Shown: positions 30,554-41,779 of the stretch, piece by piece | How the letters are laid out: each line of letters starts with the position of its first letter | Position numbering within the stretch: the stretch's first letter is position 1 | Assembly (NCBI RefSeq): GCF_001555965.1 | Contig: NZ_LSHX01000033.1 | Span: 62,001-126,000 of the forward strand | Reading direction: 5' to 3' | Source: Sphingomonas sp. CCH21-G11 | GTDB taxonomy: Bacteria; Pseudomonadota; Alphaproteobacteria; Sphingomonadales; Sphingomonadaceae | Length of the DNA stretch: 64,000 bases | The notes under the pieces: model-generated | What the model saw: the letters and a program-made list of their open reading frames with translations, nothing else | Told to the model about the DNA's origin: nothing | Database searches by the model: none | Position numbers and translations under genes: made by a program

Positions 30554-33295
30554 TCACAGCTTGGCGGTCAGGCCCACCGTGAAAATGCGGCCCAGATCAT
30601 AGGTGTTGTTGTCGATCCGGACGCCGTTTCCGAAGTCCTGGAACTCCTGATAGCGCGTGCCGGTCAGGTTGCGGCCCTCGAACTTGAGCTCGAATTCGCG
30701 CTCGCCGAAGCGGATGCCCTGGCGCGCGACGACGTCGAGGCGGATGCCCGGGCGTTCGGTCAGGTCGGGCAGGCGGACGCCGCCCGAAGCCGAGGTCGGC
30801 CCGCGGTTGGTGACGCGCTCGCTCGCATAGTTGAACAGCACGGTCAGCTGCGACAGGCTCTTGGTGTCCTCGATGCCGAGCTGAAGGTTGACCAGATGGT
30901 CCGACTGACCGGTCAGCGGCGCGCCGTCCTGGAACAGCAGGTTGGCGGGTCGCAGCAGATTGTTCAGCGGGTCGGGAACACCCTGGTTTCCGATGATCAG
31001 TTCCGACTGGGTGTAGGTATAGTTGGCCAGCAGCAGCAGGCGGCGGCTGGCGAAAAAGTCACCCAGCGTGTCGAGCGGCACGTATTTCACAGCTTCGATT
31101 TCGCCGCCGTAAAGCTGCGCCGCCGGCGCGTTCGAGAAACCGGTCTGGATCGCGTCGGTACCCGCCGGGAAGAAAGAGACCTGTTCGATCGGGTTCTGGA
31201 TGCGCTTGTAGAAACCGGCGACGGTCAGCCGCTGTTCGCGCGCGAAGAACCACTCGAAACGCGCTTCCGAATTCCACAGCTGCGAATCGATCAGGAACGG
31301 GTTGCCGAGAAATTGGCGATCCGATTCATAATCCTGGTAGATCTGGCGCGCCAGTTCGCGGAACTGCGGACGCGCGACGGTCACCGACGTGTGCAGCCGC
31401 AGCTGCATGTCGGATGCGAAATTCCACGTCAGCGTCGCCGACGGCAGCCAATAGTCGTTCGCGATCAGCGTTGCGGGGACATTGCCGCCGGACGGCAGCA
31501 CTTCCTCGATCGCGTCCTCGTAACGCACGCCGGCGGTGATGCGCATGCCATCGATGATCTCGCCCTCGAGCTGGGCATAGACGCCATGGATGCGCAGCGA
31601 CGCGTCATAGGCCGCGGCACCGAGCTGGGTCGACTGGTTCTCCAGGAAGATGCAGCTTTCGTCGGCGGCGAGGTTGAGTGCGGCGCGGTCGCAGCCGTTC
31701 AGAATGTTGAAGTCCGAGAGCAGAAAGTCCGGGCGCAGCTGCGAGAAGGCGAGGCCCAGGGCACCGCCGCGTGCGCGATAACGGAATTCGTAACGGCTCG
31801 AGCTGCGGTCGGAGTCCTGATAGGCATAACCCGCCGACACGGTGATCGGCCGGTCGAAATTGAGCTCGTAGCTGAAATCGACCGCACCCGACCACAGGTC
31901 CTCGTTCAGGTCGTTGAACGAGACCGTCGCGCTCTGGTTGCTGCTGCCGCCCAGATTGTTGACGTAATCGCCGACGACCGGGCTGTATTCATAGCGGAAG
32001 GCGCGCTCATAGGGTGACTCGCGCTTGGTGTTCGCATAGGCGCCGCGCACGTCGATGTTGAGCTGGCCGATCTCGAACTCGCCGACAAACTGTGTCGTGA
32101 ACAGCTGGCGCTCGAACCAGTTGGTATTCTGTTCGATGAACGGCGCGTTGCCGTCGATGAAGCCGCCGATGTTCGAGCCGGTGCCCGCACCGAGCCGGCC
32201 CTGCTTGAGTGTGTCGTGGACGTAGAGGTTGGTGAGACGCACGCGCTGTTCGCCGAACTCGGCGCCGATCCCGATCAGGCCGTTCACGATGATGCGGTTG
32301 TCGGTCAGGACCGTGCGGAAATCGCGGTTGATGCCCGCGCCGGTGCCGTCGTCGGTGGTCTGCTGGATTGCGTCACGCGTCCGCCAGCCGTTGGAGATGC
32401 CGCCCGCCGCGATCAGGCCGATCCGCGTCGCGCCGACGTCGAACGACGTGCCCGCGCTGACCTCGCCCGACCAGTTGGCCGGAAGCTGTGCCTGTTCCTG
32501 CAACAGCGTGGTCGGCGCGTTCGACAGCGTGGCCAGCTGCGAGAACGAGTTGATCGAGGTGATGTTGCGACCGGCTTCGTTGATGAAGCCCGGCACGCTG
32601 CGCTCGCCGTCGTCATAGCCGAAGACATCGGCCGAACCGCCGTCATAGACATAGCCGAGTTCGCTCGACGTGACGGTGTCGAACCCGACGCTGCCACCGA
32701 AGTCGAGGAAACTTTCCTTGGGCACCGCACGGGTGGTCAGATTGATCACGCCGCCGCCGAATTCGCCGGGATAATTGGCCGACGCGCTTTTCTGGACCAG
32801 CGCCGAGGCGACGAGATTGGTCGGGAAGATGTCGAGCGGCACGACGCGGCGCAGCGGTTCGGGGCTGGGCAGCGGCGAACCGTTGAGCAGCGAGGAGGAA
32901 TAGCGATCGCCCAGGCCGCGGACATAGACGAAGCCGTTGCCGACGACGCTGAGGCCGGTGACGCGCTGGAGCGCGCCGGCGATGTCGCCTTCACCCGTGC
33001 GTTCGATGTCGGCGGTCGACAGGACCGAGATCACCTGCGGCGTCGCGCGGATCACATTGGGGATGTTGCGGCCGACGACGACGATGTCCTCGCTCGAGTC
33101 CGACGCGCCGGGCGCGGAAATCTCGACCTCTTCCTCGACCTGATCCGGCTCGGCGGTCTGGCCCGGGTCAACGGTCTGGCCCGCGGGCGGCGTCGACTGG
33201 GCGTCACCGGCGGCCGCGTCCTGCGCCAGCGCGATGGGCGCCACCAGGTGCGAGGACAGGAGCAGCAGCGTTCCGAATGCGAGTTGCTTTTTCAT
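30554..33295 (-). CDS. TonB-dependent outer-membrane receptor 3 (paired with a lipoprotein)
   Basis: A 913-residue receptor. It has a signal peptide (about 1-24, VAPIALAQ), an acidic Pro/Glu-rich linker (DPGQTAEPDQVEEEVEI), a TonB-box-like EDIVVVG at 69-75, a plug with FVYVRGLGDRYSSSLLNGS and a long barrel ending VGLTAKL. It differs from receptors 1 and 2 in that the plug contains RGLGDRYSS and the linker is acidic. A lipoprotein gene ends 82 bp upstream on the same strand, with a strong stem-loop in between, so the two form an operon with the lipoprotein first. The ligand is unknown. Confidence 0.92.
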   Translation of the reverse strand: MKKQLAFGTLLLLSSHLVAPIALAQDAAAGDAQSTPPAGQTVDPGQTAEPDQVEEEVEISAPGASDSSEDIVVVGRNIPNVIRATPQVISVLSTADIERTGEGDIAGALQRVTGLSVVGNGFVYVRGLGDRYSSSLLNGSPLPSPEPLRRVVPLDIFPTNLVASALVQKSASANYPGEFGGGVINLTTRAVPKESFLDFGGSVGFDTVTSSELGYVYDGGSADVFGYDDGERSVPGFINEAGRNITSINSFSQLATLSNAPTTLLQEQAQLPANWSGEVSAGTSFDVGATRIGLIAAGGISNGWRTRDAIQQTTDDGTGAGINRDFRTVLTDNRIIVNGLIGIGAEFGEQRVRLTNLYVHDTLKQGRLGAGTGSNIGGFIDGNAPFIEQNTNWFERQLFTTQFVGEFEIGQLNIDVRGAYANTKRESPYERAFRYEYSPVVGDYVNNLGGSSNQSATVSFNDLNEDLWSGAVDFSYELNFDRPITVSAGYAYQDSDRSSSRYEFRYRARGGALGLAFSQLRPDFLLSDFNILNGCDRAALNLAADESCIFLENQSTQLGAAAYDASLRIHGVYAQLEGEIIDGMRITAGVRYEDAIEEVLPSGGNVPATLIANDYWLPSATLTWNFASDMQLRLHTSVTVARPQFRELARQIYQDYESDRQFLGNPFLIDSQLWNSEARFEWFFAREQRLTVAGFYKRIQNPIEQVSFFPAGTDAIQTGFSNAPAAQLYGGEIEAVKYVPLDTLGDFFASRRLLLLANYTYTQSELIIGNQGVPDPLNNLLRPANLLFQDGAPLTGQSDHLVNLQLGIEDTKSLSQLTVLFNYASERVTNRGPTSASGGVRLPDLTERPGIRLDVVARQGIRFGEREFELKFEGRNLTGTRYQEFQDFGNGVRIDNNTYDLGRIFTVGLTAKL

Positions 33296-33330
33296 CTTTG
33301 ATATCCGGATCAGGGGTCTGGAAAGCACGA

Positions 33331-33363
33331 GGGAGCGAGGCAGCGTCGCGCTGCCCCGCTCCC
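33331..33363 (-). other. Intercistronic stem-loop between lipoprotein and receptor 3
   Basis: GGGAGCGAGGCAGCG (33331-33345) pairs with CGCTGCCCCGCTCCC (33349-33363) with a single mismatch and a 3-nt loop. There is no good T-run after it on the minus strand, so it more likely sets the relative amounts of the two messages (attenuation or 3'-end protection) than stops transcription completely. Confidence 0.65.
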
Positions 33364-33377
33364 GTGACGTCCGTGGC

Positions 33378-34979
33378 TCAGGTGCTGGGAACGGTGGTGC
33401 AGTTCCCGCTCGTCGCGCCGAAGTTGGCGCGGTTCGAGTTGCACGTCCAACCCTGGTACCAGGTGTCCGTCGGCCCGCTGATTGCGCCGACATAGGTCGT
33501 GTTCACCAGGAACGAAGACCCCGCCGGATTGAGCGACGCTGCCGCGAACGGCGTCACCGCCAGCGCCGCCGTGCCGGGCAGGTAGACGTTGGCGACCGCG
33601 CCCGCCGCGGTACCGTTGGTCACGTTGTTGGTGCCGGCATTGACGACCGCCAGCTGCTGGGCATTGGTCACCGTCACGCCGCCTTGGGTCGTTTCCGCCG
33701 AGAAGGCGGAACCGCAGGCGAAATAGACCGAGTTGAAGGTCGGCGGACCGACATCCTGCAGCGCCGAATTGGCGGCGCGGATGGTGGTGGCTTCGCCGTT
33801 CACGACCGCACCGGCGACGATGTTCAGGCAGGGCTGGGGGCTCGCCAGAATGCCGTTGACGAAGGTGAAGTCGGCGCCGCCACGCAGGCGCAGGCCGGCG
33901 TTCGTGCCCGTGCTGGTGTGGACGAAGGTGAAGTTCGCGATCCGACCGAACTGACGCGGCAGCGCGTCTTCATTGTTGTTCGAGTCGATTTCCATCACGT
34001 AGTTGTCGGACTGCGTGTTGTTCGGCCGCTGGATGACCAGCATGAACTGCAGGAAGCCGCGCCAGCCCACATCGGTATCCAGGCCGTCGTCGTCGGCGCC
34101 GGTGATCACCCAGTTGCGGCCGTTGTGCGTGCCGCCGAAGATTTCGACGCCGTCGTCCGAGCTGTTGTGGACCTGGAGGAACTCGATGGTCGTGCCGCTG
34201 CCGACGCCGCCGGTGGTCAGGCCCTGAAGCTCGTTGTTCGGGCTGATGACGGTGCCCGAATAGCGGATCTGGACATAGCGCAGCACGCCCGAATTGTCGC
34301 CCGGGGTGGCACCGCCGTAGAGCGCGTTGCCGGTGCCTTCGACCACGTTCTCGCAATCGACCGCGCCGCCGGTGACCGTCGAGAGGTTGCAGTTGGAAAC
34401 CGGCGCGCGACCGGCGATGATGACGCCGCCCCACAGGCCCTGGTCGCTGTCGGTGACCGCGCCGGTCAGGTTCTGCTGCGCGGTGAAGATGATCGGGCGC
34501 GCCGCGGTGCCGTCGGCGATGATCGTCGAGCCGCGGTTGACGATCAGGAAGTCGTTCGCCGCATTGGTGGTGTTCGCGTAGATCACCACGCCCGGCTCGA
34601 TGGTCAGCGAGCCCGCCTGGCCCGCCGTGCCCGCGCCGCCACGATCCACGCCGACGTCGACGCGGCCGTTGATTTCATAGGCCGTGCCCGCGCGGCGCGG
34701 CAGGGTGAGGGTGGTGATGAGCGACGGCAGGCGGCACGAGCGGAAATTGCCGATCACGCCCACGTCGGTGGTGCCGCTGGGGCAGTCGGCCGCAGGCCCC
34801 GCGGTCGGGGTCGGGGTGGGCGAGGGGGTCGGCGACGGCGTGGGCGCGGGTGCCGGCGCCGGGACGACGATCGTGCCTTCGCCGGGCGAGGCGACGCTGG
34901 TCGCGCCGTCGCAGGCGGAAAGCGCGGCGCCAGCCACGCCGGTGAGCAGGATGAGGCTGAGACGCTTGTAGTCGGCCAT
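33378..34979 (-). CDS. Repeat-rich surface lipoprotein partner of receptor 3
   Basis: A 533-residue protein with a lipoprotein signal (lipobox ALSAC, Cys at about 23), a Pro/Thr spacer (PTPSPTPSPTPTP, about 46-60) and a body rich in short beta-strand, Asn/Gly turn segments (GSLTIEPGVVIYA, GSTIIADGTAARPIIF, GVEIFGGTHNGRNWVITG), typical of a right-handed parallel beta-helix. Cysteines in pairs (SNCNLS/VDCEN, WTCNS/GNCTT) suggest disulphides. The ribosome site GGAGA precedes the ATG at 34979. Its position just before a TonB receptor suggests that it captures or processes the ligand outside the cell and hands it on. No specific enzyme family can be named. Confidence 0.8.
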   Translation of the reverse strand: MADYKRLSLILLTGVAGAALSACDGATSVASPGEGTIVVPAPAPAPTPSPTPSPTPTPTAGPAADCPSGTTDVGVIGNFRSCRLPSLITTLTLPRRAGTAYEINGRVDVGVDRGGAGTAGQAGSLTIEPGVVIYANTTNAANDFLIVNRGSTIIADGTAARPIIFTAQQNLTGAVTDSDQGLWGGVIIAGRAPVSNCNLSTVTGGAVDCENVVEGTGNALYGGATPGDNSGVLRYVQIRYSGTVISPNNELQGLTTGGVGSGTTIEFLQVHNSSDDGVEIFGGTHNGRNWVITGADDDGLDTDVGWRGFLQFMLVIQRPNNTQSDNYVMEIDSNNNEDALPRQFGRIANFTFVHTSTGTNAGLRLRGGADFTFVNGILASPQPCLNIVAGAVVNGEATTIRAANSALQDVGPPTFNSVYFACGSAFSAETTQGGVTVTNAQQLAVVNAGTNNVTNGTAAGAVANVYLPGTAALAVTPFAAASLNPAGSSFLVNTTYVGAISGPTDTWYQGWTCNSNRANFGATSGNCTTVPST

Positions 34980-35263
34980 GAAAATCTCCGTTCCGATCGT
35001 TTCGAATTCCTGAGGGTAGGCGTTGTTCGCCGTGATCGACTCGGAGTTCCCCCTGTCGCCCTCTGGCCCCGCGCTAGGCGCGCCCTGTGACCGGGAGATG
35101 GGATTTTGTGGTCAGAACGAAGACTTAAACGTTTCAAAACGGTGACAAGTGTTTCGCCCGCATGACGGTTCGGCGAAATCGTGCGGTGTTCTCAGGCTGG
35201 CTGTCGCGTTTTGGGTCGATCGGGACCGCGCGCGCCCTGTGGTGTCGGGACGACCGTGCCTGG
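34980..35263. other. Upstream region of the lipoprotein-receptor operon
   Basis: No gene is supported here. The stretch contains the operon's 5' region on the minus strand. An AT-rich patch at 35100-35150 is the most promoter-like part. I looked for a Pho box and found only one loose half-site. Confidence 0.4.
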
Positions 35264-35300
35264 AAATGAAAAAGCCCGCCGCTCATGCGAGCCGGCGGGC
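35264..35300 (-). terminator. Terminator downstream of tRNA-Val
   Basis: On the minus strand GCCCGCCGGCTC, loop ATGC-like, GAGCGGCGGGC (one bulge) is followed by TTTTTCATTTCC. It starts 9 bp after the tRNA CCA end. Confidence 0.85.
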
Positions 35301-35308
35301 CTTTCGGG

Positions 35309-35383
35309 TGGTGGGCGCGGCTGGGATTGAACCAGCGACCCCTGCGGTGTGAACACAGTGCTCTACCACTGAGCTACGCGCCC
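35309..35383 (-). tRNA. tRNA-Val (CAC anticodon)
   Basis: A 75-nt cloverleaf: acceptor GGGCGCG/CGCGCCC, D-arm GCTCAGTGGTAGAGC, anticodon stem CTGTG/CGCAG around TTCACAC (anticodon CAC), T-arm GCTGGTTCAATCCCAGC and encoded ACCA. CAC reads the valine codon GUG. Confidence 0.95.
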
Positions 35384-35464
35384 GATCGCGCGGCCAAGGC
35401 CTCCCGACGGAGCCGCGCGTGTAATCAAGCGCCGCCCAGCTGTCCAGCCCCGCCGCAGCGAGAA

Positions 35465-35737
35465 TTAGTTGACCGAATCCTTCAGTCCCTTGCCCGCCTT
35501 GAACTTCGGCTGGTTGGACGCCTTGATCGTCATTTCCTCGCCGGTGCGGGGGTTGCGCCCGGTCGATGCCTTGCGCTTGCTGACCGAAAAGGTGCCGAAC
35601 CCGACCAGTCGCACGTCGTCGCCCTTTTTGAGCGCGCCGGTGATCGCATCGAACACGGCTTCGACGGCCTTGCTTGCATCCCCCTTGGCCAGACCCGAAT
35701 GATCGGCGACCTGCCCAATCAGCTCCTGCTTGTTCAT
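35465..35737 (-). CDS. hupB: HU-type DNA-binding protein
   Basis: A 90-residue nucleoid protein, full length for HU. It starts MNKQELIGQVADHSGLAKGD and has the DNA-binding arm signature GFGTFSVSKRKASTGRNPRTG. An in-frame ATG at 35782 adds 15 non-conserved residues, so 35737 is used. It follows the lon gene in the same direction, an order common in proteobacteria (lon then hupB). Confidence 0.97.
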   Translation of the reverse strand: MNKQELIGQVADHSGLAKGDASKAVEAVFDAITGALKKGDDVRLVGFGTFSVSKRKASTGRNPRTGEEMTIKASNQPKFKAGKGLKDSVN

Positions 35738-35881
35738 CGCTGTAGAACCCCTGTTTACCCGGTTGTCGTTGTAAAGACTCACGCGGCGGCTCGCGCCGGA
35801 GTCTCAGTAAGACGGTGGAAAATCGCGCTGTCAAAGCAAAAGCGTCGATTTTCCGGCCAAACGACCGGATCTCATGGGCTT

Positions 35882-38278
<2,397 letters not shown>

Positions 38279-38370
38279 ATGAACTCCGGAACGCCGAACG
38301 CGGGCGTCTGATCGCTTTATATGGGACAGCCTGTCCCGCGCATCAATCATCCACACCGATGGAGGGTCAA

Positions 38371-40083
38371 ATGGCAGGTCGTTTCGCCGTTGCCGGTCGC
38401 CGTTTCGCGGCGGCGATCGCCATGCTGCTGACCGCCGCCGCGCCGGGCAAGGATGGCGAGCTCACCCCGCAGACGGCCCTCTCTGGCGGTCCGACCGATC
38501 CCGATCAGGCAAAGCTCCGTTTCGACACGGCCGACCTTGCGATCGAGGTGCTGCCGGAGCGCCAGGCGATCGCCGCGGTTGCGACGTTGCGCTTCACGGC
38601 GCGCGCCCCCGTGCAGGTGCTCGTGCTCGATCTCGATCGCAACCTGCCGGTGCGCGGCGTGCGGATCGGCGACGTCGCGCTGGCTGCGGGCCGATGGGCC
38701 AATCCGGACGGGCGGCTGCGCATCCAGCTCCCGGCGATGCAGCCGGCGGGCGCGGAAATCGTCGCGCGCATCGATTATGGCGGCGTGCCGCATGTCGCCA
38801 GGCGCGCGCCGTGGGACGGCGGCTTCGTCTGGTCGCACACCGCCGACGGTAAGCCGTGGATCGCGACCGCGGTGCAGGGCGAGGGGTGCGATCTGTTCTG
38901 GCCGTGCATCGACCAGCCCGATCAGGAGGCCCGGGCGGTCACGCTGCACCTGACGGTACCGGCGGGGCTGGCCGCGCCGTCCAACGGTCGGCTGCTGGGG
39001 GTCGACCGCCTGCCCGACGGGCGTTCGACATGGCACTGGCGCGCCGCGCATCCGACGAACTACGGGATCGCGCTCAATATCGGGCCCTATGTGCAGATCG
39101 CCGGCGACTATCAGAGCCGGTTCGGCAATGCCGTGCCAATGTCGTTCTGGCACCTGCCCGGCCGTGAGGTGCAGGCGCGCGAGCTGTTCGCCGAATTCGC
39201 GCCGACGCTCGATTTCTTCGAGGCCGTGATCGGGCCCTATCCCTTCGCCGACGAAAAGGTCGGCGTGGTCGAGACGCCGCACCTCGGCATGGAGCATCAG
39301 ACGATCAACGCCTATGGCAACAATTATCGCAAGGCCGCCGAGGGCTTCGACTGGCTGTTCCACCATGAATTCGCGCATGAGTGGTTCGCCAACCAGCTGA
39401 CCGCCGCCAATTGGGACGACTTCTGGCTCCATGAGGGGTTTGCGAGCTATATGCAGCCGCTTTACGGCCGCTGGCGCGAGGGCGAGGGGCGGTATCTGGC
39501 GATGATGCTGACGCAGCGCGAACAGATCGCCAACCAGTTCCCGATCGTCTCGGGCAAGCCCCAGGCGGCCGAACAGGTCTATGATCGCGTCAAGGGGCCG
39601 GGCTCCGACATCTATTACAAGGCGTCGTGGATGCTCCACACGCTGCGCGGCCTGATCGGCGACGAGGCGTTTTTTGAGGCGACGCGGCGACTCGTCTATG
39701 GCCGGCCCGATCCCCGGCCGGGCAATTTCCAGCCGCGCTATGGCTCGACCGCCGAGTTCCAGCGCATCGTCAATCAGGTGAGCGGGCGTGATCTCGGCTG
39801 GTTCTTCGATGTCTATCTGCGCGAAGCCGCCCTGCCCAAGCTGATCGAGCAGCGCGACGAAGCGGGCCTGACCCTGACCTGGCAGGCACCGGGCGGCAAG
39901 CCCTTCCCGATGCCGGTCGAGGTGGCGGTGGACGGCCGGGTGCAGACGCTGGAAATGGCAGGGGGTCGCGGCCAGATCGCACTGCCCGCCCGCGCGCACG
40001 TCGTCATCGACCCGATGTCCCGCATCCTGCGCCACTCCGACGCGGTGGAGCGGCTGCAGACCCAGCGGGCGCGGGGGAGTTAG
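38371..40083 (+). CDS. M1 family zinc metallopeptidase (aminopeptidase)
   Basis: A 570-residue secreted M1 peptidase. The first 30 residues form a signal peptide (RRFAAAIAMLLTAAAPG). The zinc site is HEFAHEW near residue 332 with the third ligand Glu in LHEGFASYM. The usual GxMEN exopeptidase motif appears as GMEHQTIN, with His where Asn is common. It would remove N-terminal residues from peptides in the periplasm. The start at 38371 has GGAGGG four bases upstream; an ATG at 38359 is less favoured. It is divergent from lon. Confidence 0.9.
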   Translation: MAGRFAVAGRRFAAAIAMLLTAAAPGKDGELTPQTALSGGPTDPDQAKLRFDTADLAIEVLPERQAIAAVATLRFTARAPVQVLVLDLDRNLPVRGVRIGDVALAAGRWANPDGRLRIQLPAMQPAGAEIVARIDYGGVPHVARRAPWDGGFVWSHTADGKPWIATAVQGEGCDLFWPCIDQPDQEARAVTLHLTVPAGLAAPSNGRLLGVDRLPDGRSTWHWRAAHPTNYGIALNIGPYVQIAGDYQSRFGNAVPMSFWHLPGREVQARELFAEFAPTLDFFEAVIGPYPFADEKVGVVETPHLGMEHQTINAYGNNYRKAAEGFDWLFHHEFAHEWFANQLTAANWDDFWLHEGFASYMQPLYGRWREGEGRYLAMMLTQREQIANQFPIVSGKPQAAEQVYDRVKGPGSDIYYKASWMLHTLRGLIGDEAFFEATRRLVYGRPDPRPGNFQPRYGSTAEFQRIVNQVSGRDLGWFFDVYLREAALPKLIEQRDEAGLTLTWQAPGGKPFPMPVEVAVDGRVQTLEMAGGRGQIALPARAHVVIDPMSRILRHSDAVERLQTQRARGS

Positions 40084-40193
40084 GGAAAGTCCATTGCTTG
40101 GCTGGGTTGAGCACGGAAACGCAGGTCGAACCTTGCAATGCTCCAATGCTGACGCAGCGCGCACGTTGCCCCCGAGTAACCGGTCTTTCTGCT

Positions 40194-40334
40194 GTCACCC
40201 CGGCCCTGTGCCGGGGTCCACCGGGCCCCCTGGCGCGTCTCGCGCGGATTCCGCGCTGGCTGAAAGCCACAGAGCAATTAATCGACCGCTTTGGCCTGCT
40301 TCACGATGGACCCCGGCACGAGGCCGGGGTGACG
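40194..40334. repeat. Inverted pair of CCCCGGC/GCCGGGG palindromes
   Basis: Two 27-bp palindromic units lie in opposite orientation: GTCACCCCGGCC-GTGCCGGGGTCCA at 40195-40220 and its complement at 40307-40333. They fill much of the 281-bp gap between two convergent peptidase genes. The same unit recurs at 43351-43640. Such units are common between genes in sphingomonads and can act as terminators. Confidence 0.8.
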
Positions 40335-40364
40335 AATTTGATGCGTGCTCGCGAGAAAAGTTGA

Positions 40365-41771
40365 TCAGGGCCGCCTCTCGGCTCCGTAACGCCCCTTCAG
40401 CATCGCCCAGCTCGCGCGCAGACCCTGCGCATCGCCACCCTTGGCTCGGCCCGGCTTGGCCGCCGGTCGCCACGAAAACGTGTCGAAATGCGCCCACGCA
40501 ATCTCCGCCGGCACGAAGCGGCGCAGGAACAGCGCGGCGGTGATCGATCCCGCGAACGGCCCGTCGGCGGCGTTGACCAGGTCGGCGATGTCGGACTTCA
40601 GCATCTCGTCATAGCCGTCCCATAGCGGCAGCCGCCACAGGGGGTCGGACACCGCCTTGCCCGCCTCGAGCAAGGCGTCGGCCAGCGCATCGTCATTGGC
40701 GAACATCGCCGGCAGGTCCGGCCCCAACGCCACCCGCGCCGCGCCGGTCAGCGTGGCGAAGTCCAGGATCAGCTCGGGCGCGCCCTCGACTGCGCGGGTC
40801 AGCGCGTCGCCCAGGATCAGCCGCCCCTCCGCATCGGTATTGGTATTCTCGACCGTCAGCCCCTTGCGCGTCGCCAGCACGTCGCCGGGGCGGAAGGCGT
40901 CGCCCGACACCGAATTCTCGACCGCCGCGATCAGCAGATGCAGCCGCACGGGCAGGCGCGACGCCATGACCAGCTCGGCCAGCGCAAGCGCGTGCGCCGC
41001 GCCGCCCATGTCCTTCTTCATCAGCCGCATCGCCGCAGAAGGCTTGATGTCCAGCCCGCCCGAATCGAAGCACACGCCCTTGCCGACGATCGCGATGCGG
41101 GGATGGGCGGGGTTGCCCCATTCCAGCTCGATCAGCCGTGGCTCGCGACCCCGCGCGGCGGCGCGGCCGACGGTGTGGATCATCGGATAGCCGCGTTCCA
41201 GGTCCGGCCCGTTGGTGACGGTGATGCTTGCGCCATGCGCCTTGCCTAACGCCTGCGCCTCGGCCTCCAGGTCGGCGGGCCCCATGTCGGAGGCGGGGGT
41301 GTTGACCAGATCGCGCACCTTGAACGTCGCGCGCGCGATCCTGACGGCTTCATCGACCCGCGCCGGATCGCTGGTCAGCAGCACGCGCGGCCCCGCCGCC
41401 TTGTCGTCGCGGCGATAGCGGTCGAAACGATACTGGCCGAGCAGCCAGCCGAGCAGCGCCGGGCCGGGGTCGCGCCCCGCCAGCCGATAACTGCCCTCGG
41501 GCAGCGTCTCCGCCAGCTTCGCCAGGCACCAGGGTGACAGGTTGTCGACATTGGCGACCACGCTCACCACCGACCATTGCTCCGGCCCGTCGCCGGGCAG
41601 GATCGCGTTGGCATAGCCGGTCGGCGTCAACCGCTGCGCCGCGATCGCGGCGCGATGCCGCGGCGGCTGCGCGGCGAACCAGGCGTCATAGCCCTTGGGA
41701 TCGATCAGGTGGATGTCGCGCGCGTCCTGCCCGCGATCGGGCTGGATCAGGGAGGTGAGTTCGGGGTTCAT
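40365..41771 (-). CDS. M17 leucyl aminopeptidase family protein
   Basis: A 468-residue cytosolic aminopeptidase. The C-terminal catalytic domain holds the two-metal signature NTDAEGRLILGDAL near residue 308, the lysine region GKGVCFDSGGLDIKP and KKDMGGAAHALALA. The N-terminal domain is shorter and divergent, as in the PepB-like branch. It would release N-terminal residues during peptide turnover. It begins 8 bp after the rimO stop, so the two are probably co-transcribed. Confidence 0.93.
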   Translation of the reverse strand: MNPELTSLIQPDRGQDARDIHLIDPKGYDAWFAAQPPRHRAAIAAQRLTPTGYANAILPGDGPEQWSVVSVVANVDNLSPWCLAKLAETLPEGSYRLAGRDPGPALLGWLLGQYRFDRYRRDDKAAGPRVLLTSDPARVDEAVRIARATFKVRDLVNTPASDMGPADLEAEAQALGKAHGASITVTNGPDLERGYPMIHTVGRAAARGREPRLIELEWGNPAHPRIAIVGKGVCFDSGGLDIKPSAAMRLMKKDMGGAAHALALAELVMASRLPVRLHLLIAAVENSVSGDAFRPGDVLATRKGLTVENTNTDAEGRLILGDALTRAVEGAPELILDFATLTGAARVALGPDLPAMFANDDALADALLEAGKAVSDPLWRLPLWDGYDEMLKSDIADLVNAADGPFAGSITAALFLRRFVPAEIAWAHFDTFSWRPAAKPGRAKGGDAQGLRASWAMLKGRYGAERRP

Positions 41772-41779
41772 CCCGCTAT

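Noticed and set aside
34980..35170. Possible Pho box before the lipoprotein-receptor operon
   Set aside because: Only one loose TGTCAC-like half-site is present, without the second unit at 11-bp spacing.
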